A DNA stretch of 64,000 nucleotides from Akanthomyces muscarius (GCF_028009165.1 NC_079242.1:4340001-4404000), one strand, 5' to 3'; shown: positions 34,085-46,470, counted from the first letter of the stretch. The notes: a model not told the origin generated them from the letters alone. A program made the numbers and translations.

Positions 34085-36907
34085 ATGCCCAAGTCGGCTC
34101 AAGGTACGTTCATTTACAGCTCGTAACAAGACACGAGATCGCCGCTCCTCGCAAACGCAGCCACGCGATCGATCCACCACTCCCTTCCCCTTCCTTACCC
34201 CCCGCAATTTGCGCATTCTGATATACCCTCATTTATATTGCTTGTCTACCAGTATACGTTTCCGCAGCCTGCTCACATTTCATCTTTCTCTCCAGTTTCC
34301 ACGGCCGGCAGGCTCAAGTATGCCGACCCCAAGGACCTCCCCAGCTACCCGTCTGCAGGCCTCAGCGAGAACGGCGCTGCCGCCAGTGCCGCCGCCACCT
34401 TAGGATGGGCCAACCAAAAGTCGCCCGAGCCCTGGCGTCCCGACAAGGCTCCCTCTGCATCTGCTGCTGCTGCGCTCGCAAAGGATTATAAGTCTTCGCC
34501 CGCATGGGAGCCGGCCAACAGCAGCGGCGCTAGCAAAGCTGCTCTCTTGGCCGTCGGCTCCGCCGATGCCGCTCTCAAGCAACGACCTTCAACCCCAAAG
34601 AAGACTGCGCACGACAATTGGGGCAACTCTGCCGCTACTCAAGCTTTCCACGCTACTCGACCGACTACTGTTGAAGCATCCAGTGTTGCCGGCGGTAACA
34701 CCGCTGCCACACAGGCTTTCCAGAGCAACCAGGCCTCCACCATCGAACCTACCGCGCAATCTTCGCCCAGCAAGGCAATTCAGCAGCGCTCACTGGCTGC
34801 TGCTAAGGGAGCGATGGCTTCGTCAAGGCTCGACTCTGGACGCCCCAGCTCTACGCAGAAAGACAACTACACTCTAGAGGCCAGCGCTGCATCCAGCGCT
34901 CTCAACGGTGCTGCCCTCGCCCACCGCAACTCGCTCATGGCCCACAAGCCCACGATTGGAGAGGTTGGCGCGGTTCCTATCACCAACATGACCCGAAACA
35001 TGTTCACCTCTCACCCGCCAGTCAAGCAAGAGACTGATGAAGAGCGAATTCACCAGACGGCTGTCGAGATGGCCAAGAAGATGTACCAGCATCAGCAAAA
35101 GATGCTTGATCAGACCAAGGATGCTCAGAAGGAAGAAGAGAGCACTCCGTTTGCTGGCACATACCTCAATCTTCAGGACGCTGCATACAAGCAGGCTCAG
35201 GATCGCCTGGCAAAGCTTCATGACGAGCATCAGCAGAGCCGTGAAGCGCAAGAGTACTATGGCAACGCTTCTTCGCCCCGCCGTAAATTTTCGATGACCA
35301 ACAAGCTGCGCCGCCGCGCCGATAGCGACCCAGACCCCGATGACAAGGTTCGCTCCGAAAAGATTCGTCAGGAAATGTCCATGTTCTCCACCAAGCTGTC
35401 CCAGGTTGACACCGAGAAAAGAACCAAGGACCGCGAGGCCCTTCTCGCTGCTGCTCAGCGCAACGTCAAGGCTCGTTTACAAGGCATGGACGAGAAGGTC
35501 TACAATGAGACTGGCAAGCGCAACTCGAGCATGCTTACAGATTGGGAATTGAAGGCTCAGCAGGCTGCACAGGCGCGATCCGATACGCGTACCGAGAACA
35601 AGGGCAAGATTGATATTGGCGGCGGCAAATTTATGACCCAGGAAGAAATCAATGCAATTGCCGCCAAGAGGCTTCAGCCTGTTCTGGATGATATCAACGA
35701 AAAGGCAGAGACTGAACGCGCACGTCTGGCCACTTTGAAGGCAGAGGAAGATGCCAGACGTGAGGAGCTGGAGAGAATCAAGGCTGAGGAACGTGCTGAG
35801 AAGGAAGAGGCTAGAAAGGCCAAGGGTAAGCACCCCGACCGGTTTATACTAGATCCATCGCTGACGCATTCTACAGAGCAAGAAAAGGCAGAAGAAAAAG
35901 CCAAGCGCGCTGAGGAGAAGCAGGAGGCCAAGGCCAAGAAGGACGAGGAGAAGCTAGAAGCGAAAGCCAAGAAAGATGAAGAGAAGACCAAAAAGGCGCA
36001 AGAGAAGGAAGAGCTCAGGGTCCGCAAGGAACAGGAGAGGGCTGAAAAGGCCGAACAGCTGCGCGTGGCCAAGGAAGAGAAGCGCAGATCGAAGCTTGGC
36101 GGCGCTGCGGCCATTTCTACGACCGCAGGGGATGCCGAGGCTGCACCTCATGACCGTCAATCTCATGACACTCATCCTTCTGCCGCGGCTGATGAAGACG
36201 ACGACAGCGACGATCTTCTGGATACTGATGACGAGCATGAGGCGCACAGAGCTACTGCCGCGGCCACGTCCAGCCACGCTGCTGAGAGCACTGACAGTGT
36301 TCCCCGCAAGTCCGTAGAGGGCTCTGCTTCGTCGCAAAAGTCCAAGTCGGGCGTCAAGAGCTGGCTCAAGAAGCGCTTCTCTGTCTCGCACGGCAAGCAC
36401 GATACCGCCACCGAAAAGGATCCTAGCGAGAAGCGCCGCAGCTTCTTTGGCGGCTCACCAAAGACCAAGGCTTCCAACACTAGCAACGCCAGCCTGGAGA
36501 ACCGTTCGTCCAGCATTCGTGACGTTGCGCTCGCAGGCAAGAGCGAAAATCAGGACCCTGTTGAGAAGACTGCCGAGAAGACTGCCGAGAAGACTTCCAA
36601 TGATGTCGAAAGGCTCCCCGCGCTTGAGATTAAGGAGCCGGAAGCCGAGAAGGCCACGACTTCTGCCATGGAGGCGACTTCGGTCGCAGAGGCTACAAAA
36701 TCAGCCCCTGCGGTGTCGGAGCCTGAAACCACAACTACTGAGCACGCCCTGGAAAAGGCCGACTCGCGTGGCGTGAGCCCTGTGAGCACCCCATTTGAGG
36801 ATGCGGAGGAGCGCAGCCGCACCCTGGAGCTGCCCAAGCCCATTGACGACGAGGGTCGCCGCAGCAGCAGCATAGCGCGCGATTCTCGCTTCAAGGAGGA
36901 GATGTAA
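34085..36907 (+). CDS. eis1: Eisosome protein 1 (Eis1)
   Basis: Eis1 is a peripheral component of eisosomes, the plasma-membrane furrows organised by Pil1 and Lsp1. Exons 34085-34103, 34296-35825 and 35877-36907 give 859 residues. The family signature follows the first intron: GRLKYADPKDLPSYPSAGL, then AALAKDYKSSPAWEP and NWGNSAATQAF. The middle has FAGTYLNLQDAAYKQAQDRL and LTDWELKAQQAAQARSDTR. A long Lys/Glu coiled coil (about residues 470-610) is followed by a Ser/Thr/Glu-rich disordered tail with a KTAEK repeat. The 51-nt intron at 35826-35876 is a multiple of three with no stop. Its removal joins AKE to QEKAEEK within the coiled coil. Confidence 0.92.
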
Positions 36908-37459
36908 AGGCCTCAAGAAGCTCGCCTGATGTTGCTGTTTTAATAATGCGTTAATTGGGAAGAGAATGATTTTTGGATGACCGCTATTTGATTTCCGGCT
37001 GTTAAAAGACGTGGGAAAGCGTTACAACTTTTTTCTTGGCCACTATAATTCTAATACGACTTTTGATTTCCTTGGATCTGTATTGCGGGAGGAAGATTGC
37101 GATGTTTCTCGTTGGACAGCATGTTGGTTTTCTTTTATTGTTCTTGGAAAGCTACTGGTTCCTTCTATTGTTAGAGACGAAAGAATCACCTCGTACGTGG
37201 TAGTTGTTTTGAATATATTAACAGTATACAGAAAGAATCATGCTTGTTCATTACAAAGCTTCAATTAATTCGCCAATATTGTATCCACGAAAAGCTTTGA
37301 TCGCATATCCTGAAAACCTCCCGCCCTGAAAATCCCCCCATTTACACTGATAAGAATGACCCCGTTCTATTTTCGTCCTCACTTCGTTTATCGACAAGAC
37401 ATCATCACATTATGTACACAGGCCCACATCCACCGAAGCCCGCCAAGCATGGGTGTTGT
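36908..37459. other. Intergenic between convergent eis1 and the Sfk1-like gene
   Basis: This A/T-rich interval should contain both 3' untranslated regions. I see nothing else. Confidence 0.5.
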
Positions 37460-38424
37460 TTAGAACGCGCCCGTGGTGTTGGGGGCATTGCCGTTTGCGT
37501 AGCGGTGCGGCGTCGTGGCGCCGCTAGCCTCTTCCATTTCGTGGGGGTTGCGCTTCCCATACCGTGCCATGTGCGGTTTGGTGGCGACAGCAGGGTAGAG
37601 GTCAATGACAAATGACAGGATGAAGAACGTAAAGAGGAAGGCAACGACCCATTCGAGAACGGCGGCGACATTATCGTGGCTGGTAAAGTTGGTGGCGACA
37701 AAGGCGATAGCCAGGCTGACTTCGACCAGCACAACGGCGAGCTTGGCCCAGAACGAGGTGCGGAGGTCGCGATGTTCTCTGTGTTCTATAAAGGGCAAAG
37801 CCGAAAAGCGCAAGATTAGCAAACTCGTAGAGGGAAAGAAAACAGTGACTGTTGGCCATGCGGGAAAGACGTACTGATGCCCAGACGCTGATACTCCCAG
37901 CAGGTGCAAATGGCCGAGAGCATGTAGCCCGCGAGAAAGAAGAGTAGGAAGAGGTAGTGCAGCTTCCGGTGGTGCTTTGTGTCGAAGATGGAAAGCAGGA
38001 TCAGGCCGGCGGTGCCGATGACGGCAAAGACAATGGTGCCGACGGCGAGGGCCTTTTCGCCGCGCGACGAGTTGGGCACGAGGCGGCCGCGGTGGCGCAG
38101 CCAGCGCGCGGCCAGCATGGACAGGTCGAGGAAGAGGCAGACGACGCAGGAGCCGGCGATGAAGAGCGGCTTCAGGACGTCGGCGCCAATGTTGGAGATG
38201 AAGACGATGCGGATGTCCTGGTTCTGGTAGTCGTAGGGCCGCGCGTGGTCGTTGATGATCCAGTGCAGGAGCATGCCGAGCAGCATGCCGAACCAGACGA
38301 GGGCGGAGATGATGGGCAGCCACTGCAGAAGAGGTTAGCAAAAAGAGAAAGGAAAAACAACATGCGTGCTGGCAATAGGCGCTTCTTCGCATACCCAGAA
38401 TGATATCCAGCCTCGGACAGCCAT
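37460..38424 (-). CDS. Frag1/DRAM/Sfk1 family multi-pass membrane protein
   Basis: Members include yeast Sfk1, which tethers the PI4-kinase Stt4 at the plasma membrane and controls phospholipid asymmetry, and animal DRAM and Frag1. Exons 38395-38424, 37875-38322 and 37460-37785 give 267 residues with six predicted membrane helices. These are about WLPIISALVWFGMLLGMLLH, the VLKPLFIAGSCVVCLFLDLS region, VGTIVFAVIGTAGLILLSIF, LHYLFLLFFLAGYMLSAICT, AVVLVEVSLAIAFVAT and LEWVVAFLFTFFILSFVIDL. The lumenal motif DIRIVFISNIGA after helix 1 is the family hallmark. The cytosolic tail has KPHMARYGKRNPHEMEEASG. Assignment to the Sfk1 branch rests on layout only. Confidence 0.85.
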
Positions 38425-41124
38425 TGTGGTGGATGTGACGAGTGTTGCGCAAACGGTGTGTCGCGAAAAGCCGGCGCGCGCGCAACCAATTTTTTTTTAC
38501 AGACTGCGTCGCTTGAATGCGAAAAGTCGGCAATTGAAGCTATCAGGAGAAAGAGTTTCGTCGTCGGCAGCTTTGACGACAAGCTAGCTAATTCTTGTCC
38601 GGTGACAGGGGGGCGCGAACGGCGGCGGCGCAAAGCGTGAACCGTCACCAAATGAGGTAAAGCTTTCTGCCAGATATCTGTGTCACCGTGAAAAGGAAAG
38701 AAGAAGAGGAAGCGGGGAAAAAATACGTGTCTCAGGAAGCACCGGAAATGACGGAAACTAGACTTCGATAGCCTAGCTGCAGATCAACAATCAATTCATC
38801 ATCCATGGAATTCCAAGGTTGAGTGACTGTACGTGTGCCTGGGTTTGGGTGCTAGGAAGTTTCTCTAGTCATGACGTCAGCTCCGCCTAGGCGTACATTA
38901 CAGCCACCATCTCATCGCACGATCGTTCACGCGTTTGCGGCGCGCCGTCCGCGTTGACAGTTGACAGTTTGACAGGTTTTTTGTGGCTGAAGCCGACGGA
39001 ACAGCCAACCACGTTTGATGCCAAGAAAAAAGAAAATTTACATCAAATTCGTTCCCATGATGTCATGTTTATTTTCCTTCCTTTCATAGTTAAACGCAAA
39101 TCTCTAATGCACCTACGGCTGCATAGCCGGATTCTAGCACGGGGCCATAGTCTTTGGCCAAAATCGGCAAAGTCCCAGCGCTCCAGGTGCCTTCCGCGCG
39201 GGCATCTTTGAAATTGAAGCCGTCGCGGCCGGCGAGGTGCGAGTCAAGGTCGGCAGTCTACTGTGGCGCGCCGAGGTGCCTCTTGATCAGGTCGCCAATG
39301 AGAAAGCAACCAGACGAAGCGCATCTGTCGAGGTGCCACTGTCCGCTGAGATTTCTCGTCGCTGGTGACGGCCTCACCACTCGCTTCAGCATGAGTCCTG
39401 GTTGTCGGAAGCGTCCCACAAGGAATGCAGACCATCACGCAGCCTCTGTGACAAGGTTCGGGCAGTAATCTGTCGGTAACTGATTCTTCTAGGCAAGCGA
39501 GTCGACCTCGTCGCAGCCCAATGCGACACCACAAGCTGTCCGTCGAATGCGAAGCACCGCTTCGGCCATGGCGGCTCAAGCCTGCACAGGCGCAACCGGT
39601 GCAGCAGAGCTTTCGGCAAAGCCAAAAGGCACTCTCGTCGCCTGGCCAGCCTTGCTGCGCGCTGTCAGTCATGTGTCTGTCTCATCAAAGGCGGAGCTGC
39701 ATCAGACACGCATCAGCGCCACCGCACCAAAGGTAGCGTGGAGGAGTGCGGCACTCGCCCGCGCAGCGCAGTAATAGTGGCGTGCGTTGGTCCGTCCTGG
39801 TATGATGAGGGTGTAGGATCGTGTTTAGCTAGGGTGCACGAGATTGATCGCATAATGGTCGCTCCATAACTTGCTTTCGTTGTCGACCACGCCAGCTCGA
39901 CTCGCGTTTCACCGTATCAAAGGATAATAAATTTTTGCGTCGTCAGTCGTGGGAGAGAAGCAGAAAAAGGACCGCAGAGGCAAATTAGCGCCTCTGGCAG
40001 CGAACGAGACTCTCTGCTCCTGCGTTTGAGGGAACTGCTGGCGCCCGCTAGCAACGCTGGCGCCATTCATGCAACTATCCACCGCACACCAAATAGCACC
40101 TCCCAACAGCGGCGGTCATGGCGTCTCAGATGTTGGTACATTCCCTGCTGTGAATGGCCGCTGCTTGTTGTTGTATTTCCTCTTGCATGTCTAGCTCCTT
40201 CACTGCACTATCGTGAGCGGGGTGGCCATCTCATTGGCAGACACCGAGTCTGAACGGGGTCCTTTCCGCACTGGGACCGCGACCCTCTGGTCACTCGACC
40301 ATGATAAAGCAAGTTACGCACCACTTGATCGGATATTGGGCGGTTAGCTGCTGGTGCTTGGAGATTGAGAGAGACATCACATGAGTCGTTTCCAACGGCC
40401 ATCATCGTCTTACACAACAGACCAGTCGTGCGATGTTGGTAGCTCTAATAACTTACCGTACCAGTTCGGTGGGGATCGAACTCCTTCAAGCCATCCGCCT
40501 CCGTGGCAAATCCCAGGCCTAGAACCATGTGAGAGGGGGTCGGCTAGGAAGCAGCTTTACAAAAGATCTCTAGGACGGCACACCACCACCTCGTGTGTGG
40601 GGAGGGGAAGGAAGCCGGCGTCAAAAGCGGCGCCCAGAGGCGTACAACACTTACTTGACGGCCAACCAACTGCTTGGAAGTTATGCAATGCATGTTGCCT
40701 TTGGAACTCTTTCCCCTCCTTTTTCGTTCAATTCCCGCATGCTGATTTGATGCCGCCGTCTCTACCGGAGTTGATGCTACTTTAATATCAAGCTATCGAT
40801 GCAGCCCCCGCCCGGAGTGCACCACGGTTGACCCCCTTCTTCTTCTTCTTCTCCCACATGCGACTAACACACATACGCATGCGTATCACACCACCCGAGA
40901 TGCCGCCGCTGTAGGGAAACGCCCGCTTGGCCTTGCCTATTTGCGTTTGATGTCGCAGTCTGATACCTTGTAGCCGAGATAACGAAAGTGCATATGAAGC
41001 TGCCACATCCCACTCCCCCAAGCAGTCCTTCTGTCAATATTCTACCAAATCAATCTACTCGCCATCTCATTCACATACACTCGTACCCATACACGCACAT
41101 ACACATACCGATACCACGAAAATC
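38425..41124. other. Gene-poor interval of 2.7 kb
   Basis: No convincing gene is visible. Between about 39150 and 39775 the base composition is GC-rich, and frames on the plus strand stay open in pieces (for example FEIEAVAAGEVRVKVG near 39210, and an Ala-rich frame from 39547 to 39774). They are disconnected and unrecognisable, so a decayed gene is possible but unproven. The rest is ordinary non-coding DNA. Confidence 0.45.
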
Positions 41125-41330
41125 ATGTACTTCTCTACCACCTTCGTTGCAGCCATTAGCACCGGCCTTGGCGTCGACGCCACCTCCATTGCCTGTAAGC
41201 GCTGTATTCTTTTCTTCCTTGCCCGTGGTTGGCCGGGGTTACTGAGTCCCGACTGTTTGTAGCACCTCGCGACAATGTTCAAATAGATAGCAGCGAGTCT
41301 GTTAACGTCTCTCCGTCTAGCGGAAAATAA
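41125..41330 (+). CDS. Candidate small secreted peptide, two exons
   Basis: I do not recognise this protein. An ATG at 41125 starts MYFSTTFVAAISTGLGVDA, a reasonable signal peptide. A GTAAGC donor at 41195 and a TAG acceptor ending at 41262 define a 68-nt intron. The two exons (41125-41194 and 41263-41330) total 138 nt and give 45 residues in one frame, the mature part being about SPRDNVQIDSSESVNVSP. There are no cysteines, so it is not a classic cysteine-rich effector. It could be a chance reading frame, the remnant of a longer secreted protein or a genuine micropeptide. Confidence 0.3.
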
Positions 41331-42003
41331 GCTCCCCATAAGGCGTCAGGCGTGTCTCTGCCATCGCTGTGGCAAGCAGATGGATTGGAGATGGTGTAGG
41401 GATGCGTTGGATGAGTCTGGCGGCTACCACTGCCATGAGGAGATGGAAATCTGATTGTACTATTATTTTTAGCCAAGACATGCGACATGAAACCGATTCA
41501 ATTTATACTTTTTTCTACAGAGCATGACTACAGTCTGGCAAAAGCATTAAGTGCTGGCTTCCCTGGCTAGTTGACTCGGTTGGTTGTTAGTTCCACAGCA
41601 TGCCAGGCTACACAGCAAATTGCTTCGTAGCACGGATTCAAATGATGATGAAATCTGAATTTCTCACAGCTCGCTTTATCATCTTCATTTCCATTTCTTG
41701 TTGTCTTTTTTTTCGTTTTAGTGCCGTGGCGAGAAACGAAACTTTACCCCGTCGCGGAGTAAACTGCGGCACGGATAAGATATGGCGGGCGAATCTGCAG
41801 TGGCGGCCGGCGGCAGACGCAGCCTTCCACAAACATCAGCAGTCGACCGCGAACAAGAGCTGCCCCCCACGCGCAACCGTACTCGGCGACGCCTCAAGTA
41901 TCGTTTTACAAATCCTCCGGGACCGGTGCCTTCATTCAAACCTTCTGTACGTGCAGCTTCGAGCGGCGCGAACAACTGCACCAGATCCTGGGTCGTCGCC
42001 AGC
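41331..42003. promoter_or_regulatory. Region upstream of kin28
   Basis: This is the promoter and leader of kin28. The kin28 frame stays open upstream to another ATG at 41782, giving an alternative start with 74 more codons of basic, non-conserved sequence. No other gene is seen. Confidence 0.45.
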
Positions 42004-43294
42004 ATGTCTCTGTCGCCTGTCGTGACGACGACGCAGTCAAACGAGGGTACCTCGATACGCGCTATAGGGTCACCGTATAAGAATCTGGCGTCCGGAACAA
42101 ACTCGTCGTCAAATGGCACGCCCAAGCCCACGCCGCCGACGTCTGCGCCCACGCTCCCGCCCACGCTGGACGTCGCCGAGCAAATGAACGAGGAAGAGAA
42201 GCGCAAATACGTCAAAGGTATGCCGACAAGATCTCTCTCGTCCATATTTCGACTTCCATGTCTGACAGTATTATTCAACAGGCAAGAAGCTCGGAGAAGG
42301 CACCTACGCCATCGTATTCCTCGGCCATCTAAAATCGAACCCCGCGAAGCAAGTCGCCATCAAAAAGATCAAAGTGCAAAAAGAATACACCGAGGGCATG
42401 GCCCCCGACGCCGTCCGCGAACTAAAGCACCTACAAGAGCTGTCCCACCCCAACATCATCTCGCTTCAGTCCGTCTTCTCCTCCAAGGACCAGAACCTCA
42501 ACCTGGTGCTCGAGTTCCTGCCCCTCGGCGACCTGGAGATGCTGATCCGTGACACGGACAATGTGCGGTACGGCGCCGCCGACATCAAGGCCTGGATGGG
42601 CATGCTGACGCGCGCTGTGTGGTTCTGCCACGAGTCCTTTGTCCTGCACCGCGATATCAAGCCCAATAACCTGCTCATCGCCGCCGACGGCGAAGTCAAG
42701 CTCGCGGATTTCGGTCTCGCGCGCTCCTTTGCCGACCCGCACCAAAACATGACGTCCAACGTCATCACCCGCTGGTACCGCCCGCCCGAACTGCTCTTTG
42801 GCGCCAAGCACTACTCGGGCGCTGTCGACGTGTGGTCCGTCGGCGCCGTCTTCGCCGAGCTCGTCATGCGCGCGCCCTACATGCCCGGTAACAACGAGCT
42901 CGACCAGGTCAAGCTCATCTGCGAGGCCATCGGCACCCCGACCGAGGACAACTGGCCCGGCGTCACCAAGCTCCCTGAATACACGGTCCCCGGCCAGCAC
43001 CCCGTCCGCGGCAAGGACTGGTACCAGATGCGCTTCGGCACCGTCGGCGCCGACGGCGTCGACCTCCTCATGAAGACCTTGCTCCTCGACCCCAAGAAGC
43101 GCATCACCGCCCGCGACATGCTCCGCCACCCCTGGTGGCACTCGGATCCCAAGCCCACCCGCAAGCAGGACCTGCCGCGCAAGGGCGGCGGCGAGGAGCA
43201 AGTCGGCGCGGACCTGAAGCGCCGACCCGGTGTGGTCGACGAGGACCGCGGCAGCAAGGTGGCACGAAAGCTTGATTTTGGACAGAAGAAGTAA
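42004..43294 (+). CDS. kin28: Cyclin-dependent kinase Kin28/CDK7 (TFIIH kinase)
   Basis: This is the TFIIH kinase that phosphorylates Ser5/Ser7 of the RNA polymerase II tail during initiation, with a cyclin H partner. Exons 42004-42217 and 42282-43294 give 408 residues. A 70-residue Ser/Thr/Pro-rich N-terminus precedes the kinase domain: GKKLGEGTYAIVFLGHLK (P-loop), VAIKKIKV (catalytic Lys about 99), HRDIKPNN (Asp about 196) and LADFGLARSF (Asp about 214). The activation segment NMTSNVITRWYRPPELLFG has the CDK7-like Thr. The cyclin-binding helix reads APDAVRELKHLQELSHPNI, with the CDK7 substitution of the PSTAIRE motif. I start at 42004 (MSLSPVVTTTQSN); 41782 is the alternative. The very GC-rich third positions differ from neighbouring intergenic DNA. 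Confidence 0.92.
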
Positions 43295-43696
43295 TCTTGC
43301 GCGACTAGTCACCGAATTTTTCACTAAGGCGTTTCGGAACTTTAGATTTTTAGGGGGAGAATTAGCATCGGACAGAGAGCAAGGTACAATCATGTCAACT
43401 GGCGTTGGAAAGACGAACAAGCACAGGCTTTTATCAAAGCACTCAACAAGATGAAATGCATCACAGATAGATGACCCAAGACACCGCATATCCATGGGTA
43501 ATGCATTCGCATTCTATACCTAGCCATCAAGGCTACGTAGTGAAAAATAATGATAAAGTCGTAGACTTCGTAAGAAAGCACCACGCCCATCTCCTCTTTA
43601 CTTCTACCCAAGGCATGTATTCATTCACCTCTCTCCTTTTTTTTTTCAAAACAAAAAGAACTACCATCCCTCCATCATCCCCATACCGCGGCAGCT
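43295..43696. other. Intergenic between convergent kin28 and rcy1
   Basis: This is a short 3' region for both genes, with T/A-rich tracts near 43635-43665. I see nothing else. Confidence 0.5.
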
Positions 43697-46470
43697 TTAC
43701 ATGACGCAGCAGTCCATTCCGTACATGGCCCTCTCGACGGCCTTTCTCACCTGGTACCAGTCGGCGCGGCGCTGCGCGTACTCGTACACCTCCTCGGCGC
43801 GGAAGACGCCGCTGAAGCGGTCCCCGTCGGCAATGACCGTCGCCATCTCCTTTGCGTGCGCGGGGTCGATGAGGTAGATCTGGCTGAGCTCGCGCAGGGC
43901 TTTAAAGTACGGCAGCAGGTCCTGGATGCGCAGGGTGCGGACGTACTCAAAGTACAGGTTCATGTCGGCAATGAGCTTGACGGCGCCGTCGACGCTGACG
44001 CGCTGCCGCTTGAGGTGCTTGCAGATGGCGGTGAAGAGGCGCTGGCCGACCTCGCCGTTGAAGACGTCGAGCATCGACTTCTCCGTCGTGCCGACGAGCA
44101 TGCTCGTGTGGCCGGACACGAGCGCGACGATGCGCGTCGCCGTGGGCGTGGGGCCAATGTCGACGCCGGCGCCGCCGAGGATGCTCGCCGTCTTCTCCGT
44201 CGGCGCCGCAGGCAGCGGGTTGTAGTCGGTGGGCGCCTGCATCGTCGCCTGCAGGTACTCGACCTCGTCCATGAGCACGTCGATGCCCTTGTTGAGGCCC
44301 GCGGCGACGGACTCGTCGAGCATCTGCTCAAACTTCTTCTTGGCCATGTTGGCCGGATCGAGAAAGTCGTTGCGGTCCGCGATCCGCGGCGTCGCCAGCT
44401 GCTGCTCGTAAAACACGTCAATCATCTGTGAGATGAGGTCGCCCACGTTGACCAGCTCGATAAACGTCACCAGCGGCGCCACGCCGTCGCCGCCGCCGCT
44501 CTTCTCACCGCCGCCGCTGCTGCCGTGGCTCACGTCCCGCGGGTTGTACTGCGACAGGTGCCCGACGGCCAGGTCGAACCCGTGCTTGACGTGCCGCTGG
44601 CCGAGGATGCGCAGCAGCACGACGAAAATGGTCGAGCACTGCTCCTTGGCCTCGCCGCCCACCTGCCCGCCGAGGGGTATCAGCAGCGACGCCCGGCCCA
44701 GGCTCGTCTTGGCCGTTTGCACCAGGCTCAGCGCCACCTCGATGCTGCAGAGCGACTTGATGCCTTCCAGCTTCGAGGCCATGATGGCTGCCTTGGCGGC
44801 GAGCTCGTCTGTCGGCGCCTTGGCTCCTGGGATAGGACTGTTGCGACCCAGGCTCGGCGTCTCGGGCCGCGAAGGCATGGGCGTAGCTGCAGTAGAGACA
44901 TTGGCACTGCCTGTGGACGAAAATCCCATGCCGGGGAGTGCCGTGACGGGCATCATGACCACTTTTCGAAAGGAGCTCAGAAAATCCTTCTTTTCTGCCG
45001 ATCGGTTAATATTGGACATGTAGTACGACTCGAGCGACGAGTCCTGCTCCGATAGCTTCTTTTCCCATTGCGAAACGAGCTCCTCCGCCTTTTTGGTAAA
45101 ATATTCCAGCTCTTCTTGCAAGTACAAGTCCAGATGGGGCTCGAATACGCGTAGAGCCATCACCTTCGCCATGTCGCGAATCTTTTCCTCCGTCGCACCG
45201 GGTGACTTCAGTGATCGGAAGAAACGCATAGTCTGCTCAAATACACCTGATACCGCCTTCAAATACATGGCCACTGACCGCTCGTGGCACTCGTCGAACA
45301 GTGGTGTCGTGTATTCGGTGATGATGTCTTCGCGAACCTTGTCCACAAGCTCCCAGAATACCTGCTCAGCATCGGGAAAGATACGCTCAATCACGCCGGC
45401 CTGTTCGTTGACTTTGAGCAGCAGTCTTTCAAAGAACAGCTGTGCCGGCGTCAGTGACACATCATCGGCCCCTTGTCCACGATTGATGCACTCTATGGGG
45501 TTGAAATTCATTTCCGTGTCATTGAAGATGGGGTGCTTGCGAATAAAGATGTCAATGGCACTCTTGGCTCCATTGAGAGCATGGAGCACATGGCCAAACC
45601 GACGCATTCTGCCGTCCACATCCCAAAATTCGTATCCCTGCTCAAACTCCCGCACAACTGCATTCTCAAAGATGGTCATCATGGAGTTCAGTTTTGCTTC
45701 TCTCGCTATGCATCCGGACGTCCAGTCGCTCTTGGCAAACTTGTGCAGGTTTGCCAGCATTTGTGCTTGGGTCTCGGGGTCTCTGAACGCCTTGAAGACG
45801 ATTGGCTCCGCATGGGTCTTGGCCTTGACAATGTCAAAGTAAAAGGGCGCCAGGGCGCCGTAGACTTTGCCGTATTCTTGCCTGGCTCCTCCTCGGATGC
45901 TTTTGACATTCTTAAACACCTCCAGATAGGTAGCTTGTCCCTCGGGACTGGTATCGGACGCGGGACCTCCGACCGTCATGGTCTCGAACCCATCTCGTAG
46001 CTCCGACACCGCTCGCTTGCGTCGTTGCTCTTCGGTTGAGGCATCGAACAGGGTGGTGCTAGCTTGCTTGTTGGCACCGTCTTGCGCAGCAGCCTGGGCA
46101 GCAGCTTGCTCGCGACGGCGCCGAACAGTGTCTTCGAACCGCTGTCTCGCCTCTCTTTCGTTCCAGCAGCCCATGCTCTTCAGACGAGACACCCATCGTG
46201 GATCCTCGTAGACCATTTCTTGCATGCGGCGAGACGTTCGAGCCACTCGCATCTGATCGGCGACGGGTAGGTAGTCGAGTACCGCAACTAGTAATTCTGC
46301 GCGGGAGTCGCACCGTTAGCTAATCCGGCGACCAATCTGGAAGTCTTCCAATTTTTTATGAGCTTCGTACCTGCAGGCAGCTTTGACCGGGTGTCGAGCA
46401 TCTCCGTCGCCGCCAAGGCGCTGAGGATACTGCGACTGCGCGAGCCGCCATTTGCATTGTAGGCCGCCAT
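43697..46470 (-). CDS. rcy1: Recyclin-1, F-box protein with Sec10-like exocyst domain
   Basis: Recyclin is an F-box protein that in yeast acts with Skp1 in endosome-to-Golgi recycling; its C-terminal part is related to the exocyst subunit Sec10. Exons 46371-46470 and 43697-46296 (74-nt intron, TAGCTAAC branch site) give 899 residues. The F-box spans the splice junction: SKLPAELLVAVLDYLPVADQ followed by MRVARTSRRMQEMVYEDPRW. A coiled region (about 80-130) precedes the Sec10-like solenoid, with FEQGYEFWDVDGRMRRFGHV, FFERLLLKVNEQAGVIERIF and TPLFDECHERSVAMYLKAVS. A C-terminal helix bundle ends in AQRRADWYQVRKAVERAMYG. A Ser/Gly-rich loop sits near residue 680. Strong codon bias produces long antisense frames that I do not annotate. 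Confidence 0.92.

Noticed and set aside
42431..43495. A 354-codon open frame antisense to the kin28 kinase gene
   Set aside because: It mirrors the GC-rich third-codon positions of a clear kinase gene; its composition is low-complexity and matches no protein family.
43856..45842. Several 175-250-codon open frames antisense to recyclin
   Set aside because: They lie wholly within the recyclin coding exon and arise from its biased codon use; no start context, introns or family motifs.
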